A stretch of DNA of 64,000 nucleotides from Otatea glauca (GCA_036346275.1 CM070711.1:46067435-46131434), one strand, 5' to 3'. Positions 24,282 to 37,800 are shown, numbered from the stretch's first letter. Notes: generated by a model not told the origin, from the letters alone. Program-made: numbers and translations.

Positions 24282-26659
24282 TTAGTATTGAACGCCAGAA
24301 CTAGGAAGTCGAGCGCCTAAAACCGACAGAGCGCCTGCAACTTTGGCGATGATGCATTGGACTTCTTCAATGATACGGTCATCTTCTTTGGGATTCCATG
24401 GCATCGGTACCACTTTAGCCATTTGCTTCTTCACTCCGACCATAGCCATAGCAATGCCAAGTTTCTGATCTTTGATGACCGATGAAGTTTTCTCAAGGGT
24501 TTGTTGGCCTTCTAGAATCTGCTTCTCTATCTTAGCCAACTCTTCCAAGAGGAACTTCTTGGTCGATTCGAGTTTGGAAATGGATTCCTTGGTGGCCTTG
24601 AGCAGCTCAGGGTCGGCATCAAATTTCTACTTCTTGGCCTTAGCATCAGCGACCAACTCATCCAAATGTTTCTGGTCGGCTTCCTGAGCTTCGCACTGTG
24701 CTATTCTCGCCTGAGCTGCCTCCACTTCTGATTTCCTTTCGTCCAAGTGACAGACGTTAAGGAGTGCTTCCATTGCTTCTGGGGGCGGGTCGGCTTCAAC
24801 CGCTGCCATAGCATCTCAGATCGGCTAGTTGTTGGCCAGAATCTCCGATTGCGGCTTCATCACAAAGTCAAAGAGCTTGTTGAGACGCTTTTGCATCCCT
24901 GGGGCAGAGGTTACTGCGGCCGATGCTTCTTTTGACACTTCTAGAATTTTTTCTAATTTCTACATTATAGTCGTCTGTGGCCATGATTTCTGGATCATCT
25001 AGATCGGACAAGGAAAAACCCAATAGATTTGTTGGGTCGGAGGATTCTGGCAAATCGGTGGTTGGAGCCCTCGACGTCGGTTGCAGAGGAGATAAGGCCA
25101 CCGAAGAAAACCTAGGAAGATCGGCCAGGATTTTCGCGACCTACACCGATGGCGTCGATTGATGAGAAAAGCAAAGGTTAAGCCAACATCTTGAGAAACA
25201 TAAGTCGTTAATCAATAAAGTATACTTCTTACCTCTGCAGTAGCCGACGCGCATGGCGAGCTCTCGCCACTCTACTCCTGGGGCTTTCACCCTCTTTTCA
25301 CTGGAGCTAATGTGTACTTAGTCTTCTTCTTTTCTAAAATTACGATCGGCTAAGAATTAGTTACAGAAGGGATAAAAAGAGATGACAGTCGATCAGAATA
25401 TGCTTACTTGGTTGTTTTTTCTCGATGTCCGATAGTGACGGACTTTGGATTCCCAGGATACCTGAAGTGTACCCAGTGAGGCCAATCGACTGGAGTGGTC
25501 TCTTGCCTTGGCCACTGCCCGATTGTCCAATAGCGAGTTTTTTGCCAGCAGCCTTGGTCTGCAAGATAGGGGCAAAAGATGATTAGTAAAGTGTATATGG
25601 AAAAATCAACAAATAAAGGAAATCATTCAAGACGATACCTCATCAATATCTACAAGGTTTGTATTAGTATACCCCCGCAGAATTAGTCTCGTCACTTAAA
25701 TCGCTGTTAGTTTCTACTGTCGGCTCAAGAAGATTGGGAAAAAATTCATTGACAATAGCCGATGTTGTCTTATCAGAATAGAGCGCTTCTACAATTGATG
25801 ACCACCAAGAAGAAAAGCGTTCTGCCCGACGTGTATTAAGAATGAAATGTGGCAAGTCTTTAATCTGAAGATCGTCGGCTATTTCAAGGACAATGCTGGC
25901 TGCGACTACATTACGGACTCTGGTTCTTGGCTGAAGCCGATCAAGTAGTGGCAGACTCGGAATGATCTGGCCAAAACCTAATTGCCTAGCATAAACTGAT
26001 GGACAATAGAGCTCATATGAAGGCTGAAAAGTCCGATTTCTCGTGTGAAGACCGACGTGTAATATGCTTGGCGAAATAAAAAGTTTGAACAAATCCAAAG
26101 TCTCTTGCGGTATTAGAGCACTATCAGCATCTAAGTGAAGAAAAGAAGGCCATGGAAAATCAGCTGTACTTGTGTAACTGAAGAAGTCATTTTGTTTGAA
26201 TTCATTGCTATCAAGCTGTAAGAAGAATGATAAATATTTTTTGGAGCCGATAGGTGCCACTTTTGTCTCATTCCCGGAGCACATCATAAATCTCTCCCCA
26301 TAAGATCGGCTGGCTCTAAACTGCGGCACCATACCCTCTAGAGTGTCTTCACAAGGAAATGATGTATCTTCAGATGGATTCAACTCGAACGATTGGCTAA
26401 ATAGACAGTACAGCCAGATCTGAACAAACCAGAGCGGTCCTCCGACATTGCCAACAATGAACTTCGTGAAACCAGTGAAAAGCCGAAATCTTATTATATG
26501 CATCATCTGGTAGACTGCCCCTAACAACATTTTTCCAAGGGCTAGCCGATGACCCTCTACTAGTTGCTCTGCTATGGTTCGATATACTTGGGTTGGTCCC
26601 AAAGAGGCGCCACAAAGTAGAAACCAATGTAACCAAAGGTTGAGGATAATGCAACATGT
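24282..26659 (-). pseudogene. Tat1 antisense accessory gene: plant-mobile-domain-like protein with coiled-coil tail, 5' end cut
   Basis: Read leftwards. A long exon (26659 to 25639) encodes FCGASLGPTQ-like sequence (here LLCGASLGPTQVYRTIAEQL), VGNVGGPLWFVQIWLYCLF, ADFPWPSFLHLDADSALIPQ and NVVAASIVLEIADDLQ, which resemble plant mobile domain (aminotransferase-like) proteins. A donor (GAG|GTATCG, exon end 25639) and acceptor (TTGCAG|ACC, exon start 25558) delimit an intron, with further small exons to about 25250. The last exon encodes a Lys/Glu-rich coiled coil ending at 24282. Tat2 carries the same gene in the same place. The 5' part was removed by the copia insertion and deletion. Confidence 0.8.
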
Positions 26660-28361
26660 TGAAGGATCGAAATGGTGATCAGAGGGGGGGGGGATGAATG
26701 ATCCCAAATAAAAATTTCCCCCACTCAAAGTACTCCAAACAATCTCGCAATAAAAATCTAAAACACCCAAAGATTTTCCTTCAAACTAGTGTTTCTCATA
26801 TTCGCACATCCTCCAAAACCCGAACAATTAGACAACTACGTGTACCCCTAGCTTGCATGGATGAGAACCATAAATCATGTGAGGGATTTTTTAATCACAA
26901 TCCTGGTTGTCAAGTGTCCAAACAAAGAGGAATCAATTGGAAGACTACTTTTCTAAAAGAGATAAAGAAACACAAAAGTCTCTTTCTAGAAAAGTAAAAG
27001 CAGATTTTCCAGGAATTGTCCTCAATTGGAGCAGGTGGTTGGTGAGTTTCTGTTGCTCTAAAATTTTTGGGAATTTTTATCCCTGTGATCAGTTGAGTTG
27101 TGAAATAGTACACCAAAAACAACCTCAAAAACATTTGTAGAATAAACATGAAAAATCAAGCATTACAGACAGTCAGGAACTTCGACTAGAATATTTGAGG
27201 CTCGGTTTTCACTTAATAGCGCTCAAAAGGTGCAATCAGTGGACTCAAAAAAATTTCCAGAGATGGATATATCAGTCATGCACCTTCCCCAACAAGAATC
27301 ACTTAAAAAGGATTTTTTTGAGACTTTTATAAAAATCAAAGACTGACTCCTGCGCGAAGAACAAGTTCTGGACAGATTTGCAATTCGATAAAAACTTGAT
27401 CTCTAGTCTATCGTAGGGTGCAAGAAAGATGAAAAACCATAAGAACACCCTCAAGACATCTAGAAGAACAGCATTTAGAAGGAGGGAAGGCAAATCCAAA
27501 TTGCGAGAAAGTAAATTGCGAGAATGTAAATGCAGGAAAGTAAATGTTAAATTTAAATTGCGTAAAGTAAAGACATAATATAAATTCGCAATTTAAATTC
27601 ACAATAAGGTAAAGAAAATTTTTGTATTTTCTGGAAGGAGAGGTTACAAAACCTCACATTCATGTGGGCAAAGCTCAAAGGAGCATCAAAAACCTCAAAA
27701 CCTTCAAGGGGGGAAGGCTACCCCTCCACCCCTATTTATACAACTCTTGGGCCACCTACCACCCTTGGATGAGCCTCTAAACCCTAGAGCATCCATCAAG
27801 GGCTAGGATTAACCCACTCAACCAGCCATGCAAGGGTTCACCCAAAACCCACAACACATAATGGGTTTGCTTGCACGGTTCTCAATGCACACTAACTCGA
27901 CCCGCTAACCTATCAACTAGACCAAGATCCAATGGTCCTCATTGATCCACGTAGCATCTAGCTAACATCTCATCCATTCCTTGTCTTCACGGCTTGCACG
28001 GACTCTGTCTCCGATCATCTTCAGGCGATCCTCGATCGTCTGGACCACCGACGCTCCTCTCCTAGTCCCGACCATCCTTCGCCTCACCATGACCTAGCAC
28101 CGTCGTCCTCCAACCATCAAAAATAAAGAAATACCTCACATAGCAATGTTCAATCATCACAAATGCTCAAAATTAATTATGTCTCAATCATCAGTCGGTT
28201 CTACCGCCAGCCACGGGTCAGTAGTACCGCAAGAAGCTAACACAACTCAAATTGCTTTCTTTTGAATTCCAATTCAAATCAAACTCAAACCTGAGCACAC
28301 CTTGCTCAAATAAAGTCAAATACTCATCACAAATATGGATGGACCTCCACATGGTCCTTCA
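26660..28361 (-). repeat. Sirevirus 3' LTR (left copy)
   Basis: 1702 bp. It contains about 55 bp of AT-rich sequence (near 27547-27603) not present in the right copy, and an 11-G run near 26684. Confidence 0.88.
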
Positions 28362-30157
28362 ATCTCCCCCTTGATGAGTATATTGACAAACTACACAAAA
28401 GGCATAAATTTGAGTTTGAATAAGAGAAGAAGAAAGCAATTTGATTGCAAAACCACACATGGTCCAGAGAGAAGAGATTGAGAACATGACCAAGTTGGCA
28501 AGAAAGATTTTAGAGCAAGGTAATATAAAGAACAAGTTTTCCACAAAAAGCTCTAAAAATCCAATAAAAACTCATAAAAGTTTATGATTCTTAAAATTTG
28601 CAAATTTTCAACAAAATCATAAAATCCAAGATAAATTTTTCATTTTATCTTTTTAATGATGCCTTTTCTTTAATTTCTCCCCCTTTTGGCAATATAGGCA
28701 TCAACATGACATTGTCTCCCCCTTTTTTATGTATGCATGAAATGCAAGTTATGGGAGCTTTGAAGATTATTCAATTGATAATAACAAGATATGACACCAA
28801 GCTAGTAAATTTTTAGATTCGACTAGTCTAAGACATGTCCAAGTGCAAATACAAGCTTAATTTTGAATATTTCATTTTTAGCAAGATTTGACAAGTGCAA
28901 CACTCAGCTTTAGTTTCAAAAATAGAAGAATAGCCACTCAAGGATCAAAAGGAAAACCTAGAGTTCAACCTACTCAACACTTTGGGGAATCTAGAAGTGC
29001 ATACAAGGTCCTTCGGGCTCATTTATCACTTAATGCAAATTGTGCTTTATCATCTTACAAGACATAGCGGGGTGCAAATGTTTGACATTATTTGCATTGT
29101 TTATCCACTTATGTTTTTTTATTTGCATTTTCTTTTGACAAGCAATTGACTCAAGCCTCTTAAGAGGATGATCTAGGTCATACATGATGCATTCCAAGTT
29201 CATCCCAAGTGCAATGGGAAGCTGTCTTGGGAATGCAAGTTGTGGAGTCAAGAAGAGTCAATTTTGCTTAATTTTCATTTTTAGCATAATGATTCATGAG
29301 CAAATGAAGGACTCAAGTATGAAACAAACTAGTTTCACTCAAGTTGCTATAGGGACTCTAGAGAACTCCAAAATTTCTCAAATTATGGCACAAACCTCTA
29401 GAGAAGAAACCTAACAAGTAAAAGCAACATGTTTCATTAAGTTTTTCATTTAAAGCTTTATTTTCATTTTTAAGCTTAGCAAGTTAAACGATCTTAGATA
29501 TATCTAAGCTAGTGATTTTCTCCATATGATGTAGCATGGTGTATAGCATGAGAAGAAATCAATTGCATAATAGACAAAGCTCATTAAATAGAAAATACAG
29601 TCTATATGCAATGTATGAATAGATTCCAAAACTCCCCCTCAACATATGAGTCAATTTTAAACACAAATCTGGTTCAAGTTGAATTATTAGCAGAATTAAG
29701 CTCAAGAAAGGTCCAAATGAACTCAATCGAAACCAGAAAGACAGAATGAGGAGAGGAAGCGAGAAACTGCAAACTGGATGGCTATTGAGCATAGAAAAGA
29801 TAGAAGAGACTCACTACGGCTCAGACTCGCTCTTATCTTCCCAAAGGATCAAATAGGAAGTCGACTCTAGATCCCAACTAAGGAGTGTACACAGACCCTA
29901 TCTATCCAGGAGGCCCAACACCTGCTAGACTTATAAGACTGTGAGGGAATTCAACCTAGAGAGAAGAGAGAACAGCTAATCACGCATGATAGCAACCTAA
30001 AGCACAAGATAAGAGGTCCATGCAAAGCATGATAGAAGTCTAAGTGAGTGAACTCAACTCAAAAAAATAAGCCCAAAGTCACCCAAAAGAAAACACAAAG
30101 AGAAAAGAAAAGCTGGAAGGGAACAATATTATACATAATATACAAACCAGCTCCCCC
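28362..30157 (-). promoter_or_regulatory. Sirevirus 3' non-coding region with repeated polypurine-tract motifs
   Basis: On the minus strand AAGGGGGAG-like motifs occur next to the LTR (28363-28372), near 28676, near 28713, near 29634 and just after the pol stop (about 30150). The one next to the LTR is the likely plus-strand primer. No envelope-like reading frame is evident in this 1.8-kb stretch. Confidence 0.75.
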
Positions 30158-31729
30158 TCAAGATAGGACATAAGGACTCATGACTCCAAGCTCACTCCTC
30201 AAGGCAACAAATCTGGAGCTATCCAATGGCTTAGTGAAGATATCAGCTAACTGAAAATCATTCTCTACGAACTGAAGCACGATATCCCCCTTCTCCACAT
30301 AGTCTTTAAGGAAGTGATATCTAATATCAATGTGCTTGGTCCGGGAATGCTGCACTGGGTTCTTAGGAATGCAAATAGCAGAAGTGTTGCCACAGAAAAG
30401 TGGCATACTCTCTATCTCTAACCCAAAGTCCCGCAAGGTTGATCTCATCCACCTGGCTACAGCAACTGGCTGCAGCAACATACTCGGTCTCAGCGGTGGA
30501 CTGTGCAACTCCGAACTGCTCCATAGACGACCAAGAAACAAGAGAAGTGTCAATGAATTGGCAAGTGCTAGAAGTGTTGTTTCTATCAATCCTACAGCCA
30601 GCAAAGTCGGCATCGGAAAAGGCTCGAAGGGACAGACAAGAAGAAGAAGAGTACCAAATAACATAATCAGTGGTAGCACGAAGATACCTGAAGATACGCT
30701 TCACCGCCTGGCGGTGAGACGCGTGAGGAGAAGCCTGAAATCGAGCGCATAGATATATAGCAAAATGTATGTCCAGTCTCGAAGCAGTGAGGAACAAGAG
30801 GGAGCCAATCATGCTCCGAAACCCCTTTTGATCAGCAGACTCACCATCCTCATCCGGCTCAAGGACAGCAGTGGTGGCCATAGGAGTCATCACCGGCTTC
30901 CCATCAGACATATCAAAACGTCTCAGGAGGTCCCGGATATACTTGCCTTAATGCAAGAAAGTACCTTCCCGAGTCTGCTTGATTTGGAAGCCAAGAAAGT
31001 AGCTCAACTCGCCCATCATACTCATCTCAAACTCTGTGCTCATCACCTCAAAAACTGAGACACAAGCGAATGAGATGAGCCACCAAAAATGATATCGTCC
31101 ACATAGATCCGGACGAGAAGAAAATGCGACTCATGGAGTTTGACGAACAGAGTCTTGTCTACTATGCCTATCTTGACGTCATGGATGAGAAGATAAGACT
31201 TGATCCTCTCATACCATGCTCTGGGGGCCTGCTTGAGTCCATACAGAGCTTTGGAAAGCTTGTATATATGACTCGAAAACTTAGGGTTCTCAAATCCTAG
31301 AGGTTGTTTGACATAAACCTCTTCCTCAATATAGCCATTAAGGAATGCACTCTTGACATCCATTTGATAGAGCTTGAAGCCCTGGGATGCAGAGAATGCA
31401 AGCAAGATCCTAATAGCCTCTAATCTAGCTACAGGGGCAAAGGTCTCCTCAAAGTCAAGACCCTCAACTTGAGAAAAGCCCTGTGCAACTAGCCTAGCCT
31501 TGTTGCGAATGACAACCCCATCCTCACTCTACTTGTTTTTGAACACCCACTTGGTCCCAATGACATTATGACCAGATGGACGTTCTACAAGCTGCCAGAC
31601 TTTGTTCCTCTCGAAGTTTTCAAGTTCCTCATGCATAGCATTAGTCCAAGACTCGTTAGATAATGCACGAGTCACATCCTTCGGCTCAAACGAGGCAACA
31701 AAGGTAGAGTGAAGGCAGAAACTGGACAA
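30158..31729 (-). pseudogene. Sirevirus RT and RNase H
   Basis: RT: KWVFKNK (about 31535), then YQMDVKSAFLNGYIEEEVYV (about 31310-31370), ALYGLKQAPRAWY (about 31205-31245) and the YVDD box near 31095. RNase H: VAQSTAETEYVAAASC (about 30465-30515) and SRTKHIDIRYHFL (about 30305-30345). Ends DIFTKPLDSS... with a stop at 30158-30160. Frame breaks near 31530, 31045 and 30365 show decay. Confidence 0.88.
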
Positions 31730-32299
31730 ACCTGATTTTAAGCGAGTGACCCACTCAAACAGATCGCCGATGATCTGATCAGGTGGATGAGAACGCTGAA
31801 TATGACGGGGAGGTCAAGAAGCAGAAGTGGCCTCTACCTCATGCACAGAAGAGGTAGGAGCTGAGCCACTAGCTGCATGAGGGTCAGAAGGCAAGGGCTC
31901 GCCTTCCTGAGGTGCAGAAATGGAAACAGGAGGCACCTCAGGTATAGAGGGGACTGGATCAGGTGGAACACTATCATCTCCATTATCCTCATCCTCTACA
32001 AAGATGGTCTCAGAGGAAGAAGAAGAGCCTGAAATGTCAGGTCTAGCTCCTAGGCTAGCCTCATCAAAGGTCACTTCACAGGACTCTATGATCCTATGCG
32101 CATCGCAACTCCAGACCCTATAGCTATGAGAAGAAGTCGAATAACCCAGAAAGATACCATCAGAAGAACGAGACTCAAACTTATCTAGGTTACCAGACTT
32201 CAAAATAAAACACTTGCAACCAAACACACGAAAATGAAAAACACTGGGCTTTCGCCCATACCTCAACTCGTAAGAAGTGCGGTGCAAATGTGCTCTCAA

Positions 32300-33420
32300 G
32301 AATACACGATGAGAAACATGGCAAGCAGTAGATATAGCCTCAGCCCAAAACTTTTAGGAGTATCTGACTGCCTAGCATCGCCTGGCCATCTCTACTGTGG
32401 TCCTGTTCTTCCTTTCCACTATGCCATTTTGTTGAGAGACGAGGAGAGGAGAAATGATGCTCTAAACCGCACTCCACACGTAAACTCTTAAAATAGGAGT
32501 TCTTGAACTCCGTGCCATTGTCATCACAGATAGCACGAGGGCCTGTGGAGCTCAAAAGACAACCTATGAACCAAACCCCTAAAATGGGTAAAATTCTCAT
32601 CCTTCGAGGACATGAAAAACACCCAAGAGTATCTCGAAAAATCATCAACAATGACAAGAACATAACACTTCCCACCCACTGACTGCACTCTAGCTGGACC
32701 AACAGTGTCCATATGTAAAAGCTGTCCTGGTGCATCAGTCATCACAATAGTGACTAGGAGATGAGAAGCAGCAACCATCTTGCCATGTCGGCAAAGAGAG
32801 CAAACTAAGTTTTTGACCAATCTGAGTTTGGGCAAACCACGAATGAGATCATGGCTGCTGACTCGGGTCAAATGATCAAAACCAATGTGACCAAGTCTCC
32901 TATGCCAAAAGAAGAGATCACGGGACTCTGAAGCAATCAAACAATGAAGAGAGTCTTTAGAAGAAGCAAAAAAATCAGCACGAAAGACTCCCATATCTAG
33001 AAATCCCGCAAACTAACCTTCCTGAAGAATCGAGGATTCTACAGACGCTACTCTTGAAACTCACCTCGAAAGAGTCATCAATAAGTTGAGAAACAGAAAG
33101 CAAATTGTATTGCAGCTTACTCACTAAGGCAACATCTTTAAAATGAAATTGTCATTAATGCAAATGGTACCTTTAGCAATGACTCTACCTGAAGAAGCAT
33201 CCTCGAAAGTGATCAACTCATCACAGGGCTCTGACTAGGAAGAGAACCATCGAGAATCTCCGGTCATATGACGAGAACAACCGAGTCGATAATCCAAACA
33301 TCTCCCTTCCCTATCCGATTTAACCCGATCAAGACACAAGAGAGAAAGATGACTCAAGATCGATAGAGTGAAGACTTGGGGACCCAATATCTTGAACCAC
33401 TCGACGCCTCGCATCACCAT
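32300..33420 (-). pseudogene. Sirevirus protease and integrase
   Basis: Protease relic GCSRHMTGDSRWFSS (33238-33285), where the catalytic DSG has become an RLG-like sequence. GAG-pre-integrase and zinc region LFFWHRRLGHIGFDHL ... CSLCRHGK (32780-32925). Integrase core: LHMDTVGPA (first Asp, about 32700) and DDNGTEFKNS (second Asp, about 32510). The glutamate region is frameshifted near 32430. The segment 31814-32299 continues into the integrase C-terminal region (GYSTSSHSYRVW) and an acidic Ser/Pro-rich linker. Confidence 0.85.
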
Positions 33421-34174
33421 GTAAGAAGATCAACTCGAGTGTCTCTCCGACGCTTAACACTAACAAGATGAGTAGCAACTCTAGTAGATGATCTAGGAGC
33501 TGGAACTGGGTTGGCCCGCCGTGATGCAAAGGTTGGACCATCCCAGTGAGGCTGCCTAAATCTCCTACCAGAAAACACCTCAGCCGCTGATATCTACCTC
33601 GATGGGAAAAATGAGGAATATCAAGAGGACGGCGGAAAGACTGACTACGAACAGCTCCAGGACTAAAACTCGAAGAAACAACATGAAAACCGAGTCCTGG
33701 ATGACGCCCAAAAACAGGCGACTCTCTAACCTGTTTAGAAGCAGTGTGTACCTTAGGATCACTCGGAGTCTAGGGGTGACCCTGAATACCCCTAAGAGCA
33801 GCAACACGCTCACGCCGAGTGTTCTTGACTCGTCTGAAATAGAAATCTACTAGGTGACCATCCTTCTTACAGAATGTGCATGTGTACTTCGCCTTGCTAG
33901 AGGCAGAAGCTACAGGAGTAACACCCTTCTGGTCAGAAATCCTATGGACAACCCCAGCAGACCTAAACACAGTGGTACTCATCCTGAGAGCTACCACAAT
34001 CTCACCACTTTTGGAGCCGGGCACAATGGTGAGAGGATGCGCCCGAGCGTGCTCCAAGGGATCAAATCCTAGACCTTGATTAAATCTGCTAATCTTGGAT
34101 TGGTCTAGAATAAGATTGAGCTTCTTCTTGCCTCCTACAAACTTCTCGAGAGTGCTCATGAGATATTCACACTC

Positions 34175-36102
34175 TCAGAAGAAAGAGGCACATGAAGAAC
34201 AGGGTAGAGAGGAAGAAGAAGAACCAAAAAGAGAAGCTCTCTCAGCACATGCATTTTTCTCCCTCAGCACGACTGCCTCAATCTTGAGGGCCTCACAAGA
34301 AACGCAAGACGCATTTCTAATCCTATGGGCTTGGTCTTCTAACTTCTTCCTAAGTTCGACATGGATTTTATCCAAGTCCCCCTCAATCACATTACATCGC
34401 AAGCAACTTTCTTGTGACTTATCTAGTAAGTCCTTAGCAAGTTTAGCACACTTGACATTTAGTGATTCATTGTCAAGTTCTAGTTACCTACAGCCCTCAC
34501 ATGAGCTGACTTGGTCCTTAGAAGCATGCATTTCAAGTTCATCGTTTCTAGAAGAAAGCTTCCAAAGGTGATCGCTCATGGCATTAATTTCAGCAAGCAA
34601 TTTAGGGCAATTAGAGCATGATGGAGTAGAGTGAGCATGAAGAAAACTAGCATCTAGTGGAATAGCATCAACAGAATCATCGCTAGCATTCTTCAACCTA
34701 AGACTATCTAGTTCAGATAACACACTATCATGCATAGTCCTTAGGTTCTCTAACTCCACAAGAAGTGCATCACACAAAGAACAGTCATCAGTGACTCGAG
34801 AGGGAGAAGATCTAAGAGAAGCTAACTCTAGAGTCAAGGTACCTACTTTCTTCTCTAGCTCCACACACCTAGCTCTAGCTCTAGCATAAAATGTTCCTAA
34901 TTTGCAGAAAGCTTCATTGAGCAGGTCATAGGAGGGTACCTCTTCCGAGTCATTGTAGAGCTCGGAGTCGCTGATGCCGTTGGTGTCGGCCATAAAACAC
35001 ATGCTGGAGAAGTCGTCGCCGCTCTTCTTCTCTTGTGGTTCATCCTCTCTCGTCGCTCCATGTCTTCGTGTCAGAGAGGTTGATGTCGTCAAGCGAGACA
35101 AGGACGCGATGGAAGAGCTTCTTGTTCTTGGAGAAGTTGCGGTACTTATCACGCGCCAGCTCGCGAACTGGAGGCTTCTTGTTGCGGTTCTTGTCGATGT
35201 AGTCGTTCTTCGCCGAACCGCCGACGTCGATCTTTGCCTTCTCCAGTTTGGGGCAATTAGCCCGAATGTGGTTGGGGCCACCACACTCGAAGCATGTGAT
35301 CATGCCACCTCTCTTCCTCTCTCTCACTCTCTTGTAAGCATGTGAAAATTTGCGAGCAAGAAGAGCAAGATCATTTTCTGGAAATTTTTCCAGTTGGTCA
35401 TCGCTTAGCTCGCAAAGGGCGGAAAGAGAGAAACCAACAAAAAGATCAAGGGAAGATCCAGTGGGATCAGTGACCAAGGCCATCGACTGAGATTTTGTCT
35501 TGCGAGAGACAACGTCGATCGCATGAGTCTTGAGATGGGAGTAAAGCCCACCAAGAGTCAAGGTCGACAAGTCGGTAGTGTCCTTGATGGTGGTCACTTT
35601 CATTTCCCAAACTCGAAGACCGAGTGCGGTCAAGAAATGTCGAGCATTATCCGAGTCAGGTATATGCAACCGATCGCTCGAGGTCACTCAAAATCTTCAG
35701 AACCGACTAAAGCACTCGTCAAGACTCTCACCAAAGATGTTGTTCAAACTTGTTGAACTCACGCTTGAGTCGGTCCGCCACGCTCTTGATTTGAGTAGTG
35801 CCCTCATGGTAAGCATCGAGGGTCACCCAAATCTCGTGAGCGGAACGGAGGTGAGAAATCCTATCATACTCACTGCGGCTAAGACCCTGTATGAGAATGT
35901 TTCTTGCCTTAGCATTCGCCTCAATGTCAGCCATATTTCCGGCCGTGACGTTTTCATCAACAGGAACCTCATACAGGAGTTTCACCTTCTGCCATATCAG
36001 GAAGCCCTAGGTAGTGATGTATGAATCCATCCGCGATTTTCAAAATGGAAAATCAACTCTAGCAAAAATAAGAGGCTTAGTAGAATATTTGTCCATTGCC
36101 AT
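34175..36102 (-). pseudogene. Sirevirus gag with zinc knuckle and coiled coil
   Basis: Read leftwards from about 36102. An N-terminal part has stops near 36040 and 36000, followed by a UBN2/copia-type gag with IQGLSRSEYDRISHLRSAHE (about 35835-35900). The zinc knuckle CFECGGPNHIRANC lies near 35250-35295. It is followed by a basic stretch and a long heptad-rich region (about 34180-34960). A further CTFCKKDGH half-knuckle sits at about 33875, in the segment 33770-34159. Frameshifts separate the pieces. Confidence 0.83.
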
Positions 36103-36142
36103 GGCTCTTGAGACCGGTCAAGATCTATGAAAGAGCAAAATC

Positions 36143-36155
36143 GGTTCTGATACCA
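36143..36155 (-). promoter_or_regulatory. Sirevirus primer-binding site
   Basis: On the minus strand TGGTATCAGAACC, two bases after the LTR; this matches the initiator-methionine tRNA site used by most plant copia elements. Confidence 0.85.
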
Positions 36156-36157
36156 AT

Positions 36158-37800
36158 TGAAGGATCGAAATGGCGATCAAAAGGGGGTGAATGATCCCAA
36201 ATAAAATTTTCCCCCACTCAAAGGACTCCAAACAATCTCGCAATAAAAATCTGAAACACCCAAAGATTTTTCTTCAAACTAGTGTTTCTCATATTCGCAC
36301 ACCCTCCAAAACCCAAACAATTAGACAACTATGTGTACCCCTAGCTTGCATGGATGAGAACCATGAATCATGTGAGGGATTTTTTAATCACAATCCTGGT
36401 TGTCAAGTGTCCAAACAAAGAGGAATCAATTCAAAGACTACTTTTCTAAAAGAGATAAAGCTAAAACACCAAACTCTCTTTCCAGAAAGGTAAAAGCAGA
36501 TTTTCCAGGAATTATCCTCAATTGGAGCAGGTGGTTAGTGGGTTTCTGTTGCTCTAAAACTTTTGGGAATTTTTATTCCCATGAGAAGCTGAGTCATGAA
36601 ACATTCTACCAAACATCACGTCAAAAAGCTTTGTAGAATAAACATGAAAAATCAAACATTACAGACAGTCAAGAACTTCGAACAGAATATTTGAGGCTCA
36701 GTTTTCACTTCATAGAGCTCAAACGGTGCAACCAGTGGACTTAAAACAATTTTCAAAGATGGATATAGCAGTATTGCACCTTCTCCAACAAGAATCACTT
36801 AAAAAAAATTTAGATTTTTATAAAAATCAAAGACGGACTGCTGCGCGAAGAACAAGTTCTTGACAGATTTGTAATTCGATAAAAACTTGATCTCTAATCT
36901 ATCGTCGGGTGCAAGAAAGATGTAAAACCATAAGAACACCCTCAAGACATCTAGAAGAACAACATTTAGAAGGAGAGAAGGCAAATCCAAATTGTGAGAA
37001 AGTAAATTACGAGAATGTAAATGCGGGAAAGTAAATGCTGACAATAAGGTAAAGAAAATTTTTGTATTTTCTGGAAGGAGTGGTTACAAAGCCTCACATT
37101 CATGTGGGCAAAGCTCAAAAGAGCATCAAAAACCTCAAAACCTTCAAGGGGAGAAGGCTACCCCTCCACCCCTATTTATACAACTCTTAGGATACCTACC
37201 ACCCTTAGATGAGCCTCTAAACCCTAGAGCATCCATCAAGGGCTAGGATTAGCCCACTCAACTAGCTATGCAAGGGTTCACCCAAAACCCAAAACACATA
37301 ATGGGTTTGCTTGCACGGTTCTCAAAGCACACTAACTAGACCCGCTAACCTATCAACTAGACCAAGATTAAATGGTCCTTATTGATCCATGTAGCGTCTA
37401 GCTAACATCTCATCTGTTCCTTATCCTCACGGCTTGCACGTACTCTGTCTCCGATCATCTTCAGGCGATCCCCGACCGTCTGGACCTCCGACGCTTCTCT
37501 CCTAGTCCCGGCTATCCTTCGCCTCACCATGACCTAGCACTGTCGTCCTGCAACCATCAAAAACAAGAAATACCTCACATAGCAATGTTCAATCATCACA
37601 AATGCTCACAATTAATTATGTCTCAATCATCAAACGGTTCTACCGCCAGCCACAGGCCGGTAGTACCGCAAGAAGCTAACACAACTCAAATTGCTTCCTT
37701 TTGAATTCCAATTCAAATCAAACTCAAACCTGAGCACACCTTGCTCAAATAAAGTCAAATACTCATCACAAACATGGATGGACCTCCACATGGTCCTTCA
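36158..37800 (-). repeat. Sirevirus 5' LTR (right copy), shared with a tandem partner
   Basis: 1643 bp, homologous to 26660-28361 from end to end. Its outer edge is not host DNA but a second copy of the internal 3' region, so this LTR lies between two copies of internal sequence. Confidence 0.88.

Larger units (their letters stand above)
26660..37800 (-). mobile_element. Sirevirus-type Ty1/copia retrotransposon
   Basis: LTRs at 26660-28361 and 36158-37800 begin TGAAGGA and end TCCTTCA. The internal region on the minus strand runs from an initiator-Met-type primer site (TGGTATCAGAACC) through gag, a long coiled coil, protease, integrase, RT and RNase H to a polypurine tract. Long LTRs, a large gag-adjacent coiled coil and repeated AAGGGGGAG-like motifs downstream of pol are sirevirus features. 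The left flank CATGT (26655-26659) is the presumptive target duplication, but its partner was lost on the right. Confidence 0.88.

Noticed and set aside
25664..26770. 368-codon minus frame taken as one intact gene
   Set aside because: Its first ~37 codons come from the sirevirus LTR; the real coding starts at the junction 26659.
28362..30157. Envelope-like gene in the sirevirus 3' region
   Set aside because: Only short frames, no signal peptide or membrane segment that fits; multiple polypurine motifs explain the stretch better.
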